Source: Variovorax paradoxus | Lineage (GTDB): Bacteria > Pseudomonadota > Gammaproteobacteria > Burkholderiales > Burkholderiaceae_C | Length of the DNA: 64,000 nt | Reading direction: 5' to 3' | NCBI RefSeq assembly: GCF_018614915.1 | Contig: NZ_JAGGNU010000007.1 | Location: forward strand, 157,412-221,411 | In this document: positions 46,325 to 54,300 of the stretch, piece after piece | Layout of the letters: every line of letters starts with the position of its first letter | How positions within the stretch are numbered: position 1 is the stretch's first letter | Program-made: the position numbers and the translations under genes | The notes under the pieces: model-generated | Databases searched by the model: none | The model's input: the letters and a program-made list of their open reading frames with translations, nothing else | Told to the model about the DNA's origin: nothing

Positions 46325-46623
46325 GCGCCCGCCTTCGCCGCGGCTTGCGCCGCCTCAAGCGCTGCGCGTGCGTCCGCGACGCTCTGCTGAGGCAGCGCGC
46401 TGGCGATCGGGATCAGAGCAACGAGCACCATGCGGATGTACTCGCGCGTGTCGGCGTCGATCTTCGTGAAGATGCCCAGCAGCGCCATGTTCTCGCTCGC
46501 CCATTGCAGCGCGCCAGGCGCAAGCACCGCGGCCGTCGCAAGCCAGACCGTGTACTTGCGGCGCGCCACGTTCCAGTGAAGTTTGAAAGACGCCCACCGG
46601 GCCTTGAGTTTGACGAGGTTCAT
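46321..46623 (-). CDS. Holin-like membrane protein (100 aa)
   Basis: Small protein with a membrane helix at about 26-46 (TVWLATAAVLAPGALQWASE) and a second hydrophobic segment (MVLVALIPIASALP), then a charged Ala-rich tail. Size, topology and place right before the endolysin fit a holin. Three candidate membrane proteins lie in a row, so which is the holin or antiholin cannot be told. Confidence 0.75.
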   Translation of the reverse strand: MNLVKLKARWASFKLHWNVARRKYTVWLATAAVLAPGALQWASENMALLGIFTKIDADTREYIRMVLVALIPIASALPQQSVADARAALEAAQAAAKAGA

Positions 46624-46877
46624 GCCTTCTTTCTGTAGTGCCAGGTCTTCAATCCCGTTCCGACGCCGTAGACGGCGCAGCCGAGGACAAGCAGGAGATG
46701 AGCGTTGTGAGAGCCGCCGGCCCCGGCCAGCAGGCTGGTGGCGTCTGCGGCGCCGCCTACGGCGACGAGGCCCAGTCCGGCGCGTTGCGTGAAGGTGTCG
46801 TCGAAGGCCGGGTGCAGCGTCGCGGCGACTGCGAGCGTCGCAAGCAGGATGATTCCGGTGAGGTACAGGTGGTCCAC
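46620..46877 (-). CDS. Holin-like membrane protein (85 aa)
   Basis: Protein of 85 aa starting at GTG 46877 with GGAAGG upstream, 1 nt after the previous stop. Two to three helices (LYLTGIILLATLAVAATLHP; AGLGLVAVGGAADATSLLAG; HLLLVLGCAVYGVGTGL) with a basic C-terminus (WHYRKKA), as in class I holins. It overlaps the next gene by 4 bp. Confidence 0.72.
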   Translation of the reverse strand: MDHLYLTGIILLATLAVAATLHPAFDDTFTQRAGLGLVAVGGAADATSLLAGAGGSHNAHLLLVLGCAVYGVGTGLKTWHYRKKA

Positions 46878-46878
46878 T

Positions 46879-47202
46879 TCAGGCCTTCCATTTGCGAACG
46901 ACCCACCCCCACATGTCGGCCGCGATCTGCTTGGAGTCGAGCAGCTGGATGACTTCGTACGCCTTCGAAACCAGCGCCATGCCGAACACGCCGACGAGGA
47001 ACCCGACAAGGCCCTCGGCGCGGGGTGTGTTGAGCCACTCCGCCAGCGGCGTGGTCGCGACATACGACAGAGCGGCGCCGCCGGCACCCATCGTCAGCTT
47101 CTCGGGCCATTTGCCCGGAAGGAATCGCATCGAGACGAGCGCTCCGGCTACGCCGGATGCGAGCTTGGCAATGCTCAGGTCAGCGAGGTTGTCAGGCAGC
47201 AT
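46879..47202 (-). CDS. Small phage membrane protein (107 aa)
   Basis: Protein of 107 aa from ATG 47202, preceded by the A-rich leader CCAACAAGAACAACAA. Three weakly hydrophobic helices (LASGVAGALVSMRFL, MGAGGAALSYVATTPL, LVGFLVGVFGMALVSKAYEV) and a basic C-terminal helix. It is the first gene of the lysis group and could be a holin, antiholin or membrane anchor. Confidence 0.72.
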   Translation of the reverse strand: MLPDNLADLSIAKLASGVAGALVSMRFLPGKWPEKLTMGAGGAALSYVATTPLAEWLNTPRAEGLVGFLVGVFGMALVSKAYEVIQLLDSKQIAADMWGWVVRKWKA

Positions 47203-47264
47203 TTGTTGTTCTTGTTGGCTGCCCACCAGCGGGCTCTGCGCATACTGGAGTCTCGCCTGACCCG

Positions 47265-47276
47265 GGCGCAATCCCC
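47265..47276 (-). promoter_or_regulatory. Repeated phage leader box GGGGATTGCGCC (copy 2)
   Basis: GGGGATTGCGCC, on the minus strand just after the stop of the upstream gene, 62 nt before the 107-aa membrane-protein start. The same 12-mer occurs at 50725-50736, and a shorter form at 63977-63986. Each is followed by a CAACAAGAA-type leader. Confidence 0.45.
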
Positions 47277-47280
47277 TAGG

Positions 47281-47769
47281 TCAAGGCTCCGGGGACGGCC
47301 CGTTGGGCGCCCATCGGCCGACGTTCGCCTTCCAGATGTACAGCCGGCGGCCGATCTGCACGACGTCATTGTTCTTGACGACTGCCGGGAACAGCTGGTC
47401 GTATGCGCGCAGCTGGTAGCCCTGGATGAGGAACTCGCCGACCAACGTGGCCGTCGAGCCGTACACCGCGGCTAGCTTCGGGAGCAGGTCGGCCTTTCCC
47501 TGCATCAACCCGCTCGCGTGCCACACGGCAACCACGGCCGGCGACATCACCCACGACTGCGCCATCAAGCCCGAGGATCCGATGACCGCCACCAGGCCGC
47601 CACTGAGGCTCGCGCCAGCCTCCATCGTTCCCGACGAGCCGGCGAGCGCAGACCCGACCCCCGCAACGTCCCAGCCGCCCGCCATCACCGAGCTGGTCTC
47701 GAGGATGTACGGGCCGGCGAAAGGGGCTGCGCCGAAGGGCGCGGTGCCGTGCGGGAGCGATCCAAACAT
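47281..47769 (-). CDS. Phage protein built of five 20-residue repeats
   Basis: Protein of 162 aa. Residues 24-123 divide into five exact 20-residue units: ETSSVMAGG..., GSSGTMEAG..., GSSGLMAQS..., HASGLMQGK... and GSTATLVGE..., each with Ser-(Ser/Gly) near the start and LVAV-type hydrophobics at the end. This gives a small solenoid or beta-helix-like module. The N-terminus is Gly/Pro-rich (MFGSLPHGTAPFGAAPFAGP) and the C-terminus basic-aromatic. Function unknown; between the tail and lysis genes it may be a small virion protein. Confidence 0.75.
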   Translation of the reverse strand: MFGSLPHGTAPFGAAPFAGPYILETSSVMAGGWDVAGVGSALAGSSGTMEAGASLSGGLVAVIGSSGLMAQSWVMSPAVVAVWHASGLMQGKADLLPKLAAVYGSTATLVGEFLIQGYQLRAYDQLFPAVVKNNDVVQIGRRLYIWKANVGRWAPNGPSPEP

Positions 47770-47772
47770 CGG

Positions 47773-48192
47773 TCAACGCCCCCTGTAGAGGCACATGTCG
47801 AGCAGCGTGCGCGGGCTGTAGGAAGTCGCGTTGGGGAAGCCAAGCGCGGCCGCGCACCACTCCGAGCAGAAGGCGGAGCCTTCCTGGTCGAAGGGCCGGT
47901 TGAGGAACTGGGTCCGCAGCAGGTCAAGCCAGCCGTACGGCTGCCCGCGCGTCTGCTCGAAGTGCTCTGCGACGCGCCGGCCGTCCGCCCACGGCAGCTC
48001 GAACACGTCCCAGTTGCCGGGCTCGAGGTCCATGCGCTTGCCGCGCACGCCGCCGTCCCGCAAGCTCGATGACATGTAGACCCCGACATCGGCGTCGACC
48101 AGCTCGCAGTGGCTGTAGTTGCTGCGCGTCCAGGCCCGAATGACGGCGTTGCCGATCATCCCCTTGCCCTTGTACATGGCGAGTTGGATCAC
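47773..48192 (-). CDS. Permuted papain-like (YiiX/LRAT-type) phage enzyme
   Basis: Protein of 139 aa with a conserved His in NYSHCELV and Cys in SAFCSEWCAAALG, plus PYGWLDLLRTQFL between them. The order His before Cys matches permuted NlpC/P60-like papain fold proteins, which cut or transfer acyl or peptide groups. It overlaps the DUF4376 gene (48189-48192). The exact substrate is unknown. Confidence 0.72.
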   Translation of the reverse strand: MIQLAMYKGKGMIGNAVIRAWTRSNYSHCELVDADVGVYMSSSLRDGGVRGKRMDLEPGNWDVFELPWADGRRVAEHFEQTRGQPYGWLDLLRTQFLNRPFDQEGSAFCSEWCAAALGFPNATSYSPRTLLDMCLYRGR

Positions 48193-48704
48193 AGGCTCTC
48201 CTCGTAGGATTGCGGCCAGCCGGCCAGGATGTCGATCGATTCGGGGTCGCTGCTGGCTTCCACCTCGGCACGCAGCGTCTCAGCGCGCGCGAAGAGCGTC
48301 ATCTCAAGCCCGACCACAGCCGAGAAGACCGAGATTGCGAGCGCTGAGGTGAGTGGCTCGAAGTGGCCGCTCATCGTCTTCCACGAGGTGTTCGGCACTG
48401 CTTGGCCTGAGACTGCCAGGACGAACAGCCCGAGCTGCTGGATGCGGCTTGGCGCGTCGGTGTGGAACCAGTAGCCGGAAGCCATCACCCCGGTATCCTT
48501 GCGCCGATCGCGCTCGCGCTTGATGGCCTCCCACACCTGGAGCCGGCGCTCCGTCAAGGGCACAGCCGGGAGGCCGTCGGGCCCCGCCTCAAACGTGCGC
48601 CCCATGATGGAGCCGTACCGTTCGCTGGAGACCTCGACGGCCCCCAGTGGCACCGCGTCGCCCTCGAAGAAGAAGGCATTGGTGCTGGGGTCGTAGTGGA
48701 TCAT
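48189..48704 (-). CDS. DUF4376 phage protein, near tail fibre
   Basis: Protein of 171 aa. The first part is a small fibre-tip-like segment (MIHYDPSTNAFFFEGDAVPL) and the second holds the DUF4376 domain (TERRLQVWEAIKRERDRRKD, TGVMASGYWFHTDAPSRIQQ). These are often tail-fibre-associated or assembly proteins. It overlaps the fibre gene (ATGA at 48701-48704). Confidence 0.82.
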   Translation of the reverse strand: MIHYDPSTNAFFFEGDAVPLGAVEVSSERYGSIMGRTFEAGPDGLPAVPLTERRLQVWEAIKRERDRRKDTGVMASGYWFHTDAPSRIQQLGLFVLAVSGQAVPNTSWKTMSGHFEPLTSALAISVFSAVVGLEMTLFARAETLRAEVEASSDPESIDILAGWPQSYEESL

Positions 48705-50209
48705 TGAGCGTCCTTGAGCGCGCGGACTTCCGCCCGCAGCTCATTGATGCCGGCGACCAGCAGGCTCACTACGCCGAGCGCTTCCACGCTCAGGAGGCCT
48801 CCGGTGTCCGCCTCGACGTCGTAGTCGCGCGGGACGGTGATGGCCTCGGGTAGCACCCGCAGTAGTTGCTGTGCGATCAGACCGGCGCGGCGCGGCGCGG
48901 GGCCGTCATAGGGTTTCATGTCGGGGCGCACGAACGTGCAGCCCGTGAGTTGCGCGAGCTTCGCCAGCGCGTCCACGATGGGCTCGATGTCCTCTTTGAC
49001 GCGGCGGTCCGAGTGAGTCGTCCAGCCACCGTTGCTTCGGCCTACGCCGTCGTTACCGAAGCGAAAGTAGTTGCCTGAGCCACCGATGTTGAACTGCACG
49101 AAGCTCTCGACGGCGGGTTGGTGGTACGCCGCGTAGGTCGACACGTCGCCGTGCGAACCGAAGTCGCCGATGGGCACGTAGCGGTACTGGCCCGACACCT
49201 GATACCCGATGGGGTTCAGGGCGTTTGCGGCGCCAGCGTTCCATCGGAGACCGTAGTTCGCCTGAACGTAGTACGCGATGTAGGCGTAGTCGTTGACGTC
49301 GATGTGGCCCGTGACACCAACGTAGCTGAAGTTGGCGCTGCCGTTTAGCGTCGCCTTCGCGTTCAGGGCGGTTTGCGTGGCGGTGCTGACGGGCTTGGCC
49401 GCATCACTCGTGTTGTCCACGTTCGATAGAGCGACAGCCGCCTTGTTCAGCGTCTGCCACGTCTTGTCACCGCGCCAGTACTGCGCCGCGGTCCCGGCAG
49501 CGATGGCGGGCTCCTTCACGACCATTTCGGTGGCCTCGCGCGTGAAGCTGGTCATGCGCCAGTTGCCGCCGCCCAGGCTCAGGAAGTCGGCGACGTCGTT
49601 GGCCGCCGTCGTGATGCTCCCGCCGCCGAGCATGATCAGCGATGTGGCGTTGTGCGTAAGTTGCAGGATGCCAGCGAAGCGGATGCGCCGGCGCGCGCCG
49701 GCGGGTAACGTGCCGAGTGCGGTGACGGGCGTCGTGCCGGTGATGCGGACATTGTTCGAGGCAACGGCTGCAAGGTCCACCGTGGTTGCCGAGGCGACGT
49801 CGACCTCGGCAGCGTAGTTGAGGGCGCCCGTGAGATCGTCCCCGCCCTTGGCAAGGGCGCCGATCATGCCGCGCCAGTCGCCGCGCACGGCGCTGGTTGT
49901 CGGGGCAAGCACGGTCAGAGAGACGTTCTTGTTGCCAGAGCCAAAGTCGACCTTGGCTCCGGCATTGCTTGAAGCCACCACGGTCGTGCGCTGCAGGGCC
50001 CCGCTCTGGACGGTGCCGCGGCCAAGCTCCCACCCGCCGTTCTGGCGGCCCACCGCGTCTACGTCGGAGATCAGGTAGTGGACGGTGTCACCATTCGCCG
50101 CCACGTCCGAGAACGGGCGATAGTAGGCCACGGCCCCCGCAAGCGTGAGGTCTCCTTGCCCCGTGCTGGTGGTCAGCTCGAGGATGCGGTCTCCAGTGAC
50201 GTGCGCCAT
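48701..50209 (-). CDS. Tail fibre with S74 intramolecular chaperone
   Basis: Protein of 502 aa. The N-terminal virion-binding part is beta-rich (ELTTSTGQGDLTLAGAVAYY, TVQSGALQRTTVVASSNAG). The C-terminus is a peptidase S74 autoprocessing chaperone: THSDRRVKEDIEPIVDALAKL with the Ser-Asp dyad, then RRAGLIAQQLLRVLPEAITV and a C-terminal coiled coil LRAEVRALKD. After trimerisation the chaperone cuts itself off at SD. The receptor specificity must lie in the middle part. Confidence 0.9.
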   Translation of the reverse strand: MAHVTGDRILELTTSTGQGDLTLAGAVAYYRPFSDVAANGDTVHYLISDVDAVGRQNGGWELGRGTVQSGALQRTTVVASSNAGAKVDFGSGNKNVSLTVLAPTTSAVRGDWRGMIGALAKGGDDLTGALNYAAEVDVASATTVDLAAVASNNVRITGTTPVTALGTLPAGARRRIRFAGILQLTHNATSLIMLGGGSITTAANDVADFLSLGGGNWRMTSFTREATEMVVKEPAIAAGTAAQYWRGDKTWQTLNKAAVALSNVDNTSDAAKPVSTATQTALNAKATLNGSANFSYVGVTGHIDVNDYAYIAYYVQANYGLRWNAGAANALNPIGYQVSGQYRYVPIGDFGSHGDVSTYAAYHQPAVESFVQFNIGGSGNYFRFGNDGVGRSNGGWTTHSDRRVKEDIEPIVDALAKLAQLTGCTFVRPDMKPYDGPAPRRAGLIAQQLLRVLPEAITVPRDYDVEADTGGLLSVEALGVVSLLVAGINELRAEVRALKDAQ

Positions 50210-50213
50210 GTGC

Positions 50214-50654
50214 TCAGACCACCGAGAACTGGGTCTTCGTGGTGGCCTTCAGGCGCGGGACCACGCCCTTCTGGACCGGGATGACCGGGTCAAGCGGGCC
50301 GTGCACCAGAAGCAGGCCGGCGCCGGTCTGCGCAGTGCCGAGGCCGAGGTGGGTGACCGTGCCGCCGCCGATGGTGCCGAGCATCTCGAGGTACTCCACC
50401 GCGTTCACCAGCGCCGCCTCGGCGCCCGTCACCACCCACCCGGCAGCGCTCCGTGGGATGGCCACACGGACGTATTCCGCGTACGCGATTTCGTTGGTGA
50501 GCTGGTTCGCACCGGCGCCCGGCGCCGCGGTGTAGAGGCCCAGATACAGGTTGGCCAGCGGCGCCGCAGCAGCGTTGTCGGCGAGGCCGGCGATCGCGAC
50601 CGCCTGCAGGATGAGCTTGAGCAGGGCGTTCGCCGATGCTGTGGTGTATGCCAT
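50214..50654 (-). CDS. Small tail-tip-associated protein
   Basis: Protein of 146 aa, helical Ala-rich start (NALLKLILQAVAIAGLADNA), then beta (LANLYLGLYTAAPGAGANQ, EYVRVAIPRSAAGW, THLGLGTAQTGAGLL). This type is seen in many phages next to the fibre gene as a tail protein. ATG 50654 has the AAGAAGAAGAACAAC leader instead of a usual ribosome binding site. Precise role unknown. Confidence 0.7.
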   Translation of the reverse strand: MAYTTASANALLKLILQAVAIAGLADNAAAAPLANLYLGLYTAAPGAGANQLTNEIAYAEYVRVAIPRSAAGWVVTGAEAALVNAVEYLEMLGTIGGGTVTHLGLGTAQTGAGLLLVHGPLDPVIPVQKGVVPRLKATTKTQFSVV

Positions 50655-50724
50655 GTTGTTCTTCTTCTTGTTGGCGGGCGCTCGTGGCGCCAGGACGTGT
50701 CATTGGACGAGCCGCGGCTATCGC

Positions 50725-50736
50725 GGCGCAATCCCC
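50725..50736 (-). promoter_or_regulatory. Repeated phage leader box GGGGATTGCGCC (copy 1)
   Basis: Same 12-mer as at 47265-47276, 12 nt after the stop of the upstream DUF4376 gene and 70 nt before the ATG at 50654. The two intergenic regions also share the CCAACAAGAA leader near the start codon. Confidence 0.45.
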
Positions 50737-50748
50737 GGGCAGATGCGC

Positions 50749-51339
50749 CTACCCCATCGGCCACCCCTTGGAGGTGTCGTACGCGAGGGCTGCCTCGATG
50801 CCCGTGAGCGCCCCAATCGCCGCGGCGTGGGCGCGCTCTGCCGAGAAGCACGCCTGGATGTGAAGTGCCACAGCGCGCGCGGCGTCCCTGAGCTGCGTGA
50901 CGCTCAGCGTGACCCAGCCGCTGACGGCTTTGAAGTCGACGGCCTCCAGGCCAGCGAGCTCTGCGTCGGAGATGGCGGAGGCAATGGCGCCCTGGTCCGT
51001 CTTGACGCGCACGCCGCCCGGAAGGGTCAAGCCTTCGGTCTGCAGGAGCCAGCGGCGCTCGGCGACCGCGGCGAGCAGGCCCAGCTTCAGGTCGGTGAGC
51101 GAGCGCGGGTCGACCCATACCTTCGCCGCATAGTCGAAGATGTGGGCCGTGCTCGGCCGCTCCGGGTATGGCGTCGGCTCCCGATCGTCGAGGTCGATGT
51201 AGTAGCCGGCCGGTGTGTGTTCGAGGTAGACGGCCTCGTGCGCGTGGTACGCCTGACGCTTGTCGGATTCGATGTTGCTCGAGGAGCCGGTGCGCAGGAC
51301 CTCGCCGGTGCGCTTGTCGTAGACGGTGAAATTGGGCAT
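50749..51339 (-). CDS. DUF4376 phage protein, next to J
   Basis: Protein of 196 aa: an N-terminal beta part (FTVYDKRTGEVLRTGSSSN, YYIDLDDREPTPYPERPST) and a C-terminal DUF4376 domain (LAAVAERRWLLQTEGLTLPG, GVRVKTDQGAIASAISDAEL). It has no close sequence identity to the other DUF4376 protein (48189-48704), but the same two-part build. Placed between J and the small tail protein; probably part of the tip or an assembly factor. Confidence 0.82.
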   Translation of the reverse strand: MPNFTVYDKRTGEVLRTGSSSNIESDKRQAYHAHEAVYLEHTPAGYYIDLDDREPTPYPERPSTAHIFDYAAKVWVDPRSLTDLKLGLLAAVAERRWLLQTEGLTLPGGVRVKTDQGAIASAISDAELAGLEAVDFKAVSGWVTLSVTQLRDAARAVALHIQACFSAERAHAAAIGALTGIEAALAYDTSKGWPMG

Positions 51340-51343
51340 GGTC

Positions 51344-54300
51344 TTAGCGTCGTGTTGAGAGTGCGAAGATGGAGGTGCTGTTGCCTCCCACGGTATTGAC
51401 GGCGGTGATCCAGTAGTTGCCTGGCGGGAGGTCGACCTTCACGGAGCCCGTAACGGTCGCGCCCTGCAGGGCGCCGCCCTGCCAGTACAGGGCCTCGTTG
51501 ATCTTGATTTGCAGAATCCCGATGGAGGCGGCCGGCATGATCGAGGTCGCCGTGATGAAGGTCGGGACCGAGTCCCAGCGGTTCGGGATCGCCGGAACCT
51601 GGTGCCAGATGCCCGCAGAAGAGCCGGGAGAGGCCGCGGCAGTCGGCACGGTGATCGCGTTGCCGCGCACGCTCAGCGTGTCGATCACATCGATCTGGTT
51701 GATGATCAGGCCGTTGTTGCTCAGGTCGAAGCCAGGCCCCCACATGTGGAAATTGGCGGAGACGCCGGCGTCATGGTGCATCACGATGCCGCAACCATTC
51801 AGGTTGAAGTCGATAAGGGTGCTGCCGTTGGTGTGGCGGGCAAGGACCCACCCCCAGCTTTCGTCGCGCCACTTGCCGTAGCTGCGGACGAACCCCCACC
51901 CGCCCACGCCGTCCCCAGAGATGTCGATCTGGCCCGCGGTGACATAGCCGAGGCGTGCGGTGATGGCGGACAGGCGGTCGACGAACAGCGCACGCGCCTG
52001 GATGGAGCCGTCAACGACCAAGTTCCCGTCAATGCCGACGGTCGCGGCGCCGGCGACGGAGCCGACCACGAACGGGTACTTGGTCACACCGGTCGGGCCC
52101 TGCGTGGCGATCGCGAAGCGGTCCACCAGGAACGTGGCGTTCGACTCGGAGCCGTCGTTGTTCAGGATGATGCCGGAGACCTTGCCGTCCACGGTCATCT
52201 TCAACCCCCAGCGGGCGAAGAGCTTGCCGGTCTGGTCCGCGCGCACGACCTTCTCCTCGGCCAACGAGGCCTCGGCGTCGTTCACCCGGGCGGCAAGTGT
52301 GAGGCGGGCGGACGCCTCTGCGGAGACTGCGTCGGCGCGCGCTGCGGCCTCTTCGCGCACGGCGGCCACGGTGCCACGGTCGCTGGCCTCGCTCGAGTAC
52401 GGCGTCACAGGGAAGCGGCCCTGCTCCGCCTTGATGTAGCGAATCCCGACCTCATTGTTGTCGTCGTGGCCGGTCCAGAGCCACACCGCCGCGCCCGAGG
52501 CCGTACCGGCCGGCGCCTGGACCTCGACGGCAAGTTCGTTGCGCCGAGCCTGCTCGTTCAGGAAGTCGTGAGACGCCTCGAGCAGGTTGCTCGTGGTGCC
52601 CAGCGTCGCGCCGTTGGCGTGGAAGAACTCGATCGCGAATCCGGACGAGCCCGCTGACAGGAACTTCGAATCGCCGGAGACGGCAAACCAGGTGCCGGGC
52701 TTGGCGGGGAACTTCGGGCTCGCGATCCAGCCGGTCGACGGGATTCCTTCGATCAGGCGCGCCGAGGTTCCCCAATCGTCCTCGACGATCTCCCAGCCCT
52801 CGACGCTCGTGGTCCAGTCTTCGAGGTCGAACTCGAAGCCGCCGTTGCGCACCAGGTTGCCGCGGACGTAGCCCACCGCGCGCGCGGAGACGATGTCGAT
52901 GCGCTCGGCCAGCTGCTCGTCGCCGTCGGTCACCAGGTTCTCGACGTGCGTGATGGCGGTGCCGCGCGCGATCGACTCGTCAAGGAGCCGCTCGCTGATG
53001 CCCGAGTTCACGTTCAGCAGATCCGCGATCTGCTCGTCGAGGTCTTCCTGCAGCTCCTCCAGGGCCAATTCGATCGAAGGTAGGGCCTGCACCTCGTCGT
53101 AGCCCGCGGCGCCGGCGTTGCCGCCCGCGTCATAGGCGATCACCCAGTAGATGCGCGTGCCAGCCGTCTCGGTCTTAACGAAGTTCAGCGCCGGCGTGCG
53201 CCCGATCTCCACGGCCTCTTCAAGGGTTGCCCCCACCTTGATGAGGTAGGTGCTGATCGGCTGCGACGTGTGGCAGTCCTGCCACGAGAGCTCGACCTGC
53301 TGCGACCAGGCCTCGCCGCTCACGATCGGCTGGCCGGGCGCTTCGATGTCGATGGTGGTCGAGATCGGGACCCCGGGAGCGCCCTGAGCGTTGAAGTGTG
53401 CGGCCCAGATTTTGACGGTGCCCGAGGGCAGCCAGCCGATGTTGGCGATCAGGGCCTTGCCGGCGAAGCGGTCGACCGCGGTCTCCCAGGTGTCGCCCAC
53501 TCGGATCTGCGTGCCGCCCCAGTCGAGCTGCTCCATGCCCACGGGCGCCGACCAGCGTGCGATGGCGCCGGTGGCTTCCAACGTGACGGACAGGCCGTCG
53601 ACGTCGCCGGGGATCTCGCTCACGCCGCGCAGGGTGTGCGACTTCATCGACCAATCCGACGAGACGTAGGGCGTGGTGAAGCGCACGCGCACCTGGTACT
53701 CGCTGTTGACGTTGAGGCCAAGCAGGTAGGTTTCCACCGCATCGCCCGGGAGGTCGGTCGTGACCCAATCGCTGACCGGCGACACCGTGCGCCACTGGAC
53801 CCGCACGTAGCCGCCCATGCGTACGGCGGGCGACGGCGATTGCGACCAGGTCACATGCGCGCGCACAACGACGCTGCCGCCCTGCACCACCACCTGCGAG
53901 GCGCCAGACACAACGTCAAGGTCGAGGGGCGGCTCGGGCCGCAGGAACGGGCTGGGCAGGTTGGTGTTGGGCGCGGGGTCCGCGACCGCCGCGTCGGCGA
54001 GGTCGTAGAAGCTCGGCTCGTCTTCGATGATCTGGAAGGAGAGCGGCGACGTGGTCGAGTACGTCCACTCCTGGATTCGGAAGTACTTGTTCGTGAAGCC
54101 ATAGATCCCGCTCGACAGCGTGATCCGATCGCCGGGCTGCAGGTGCCAGGCGGACATCTTCGGGTTGATCTGCAGGATGAAGCCGCCGCGGCTCTGCTCC
54201 ACGAGGGTGCGCGCGATCTGGTGCGTGCGCGCGTGCGAACCCGTGAAGGTCAGCGCCAGGTCGAGGAACTTGTCCTTCGCGTCCGCGGCGCGGAACACAG

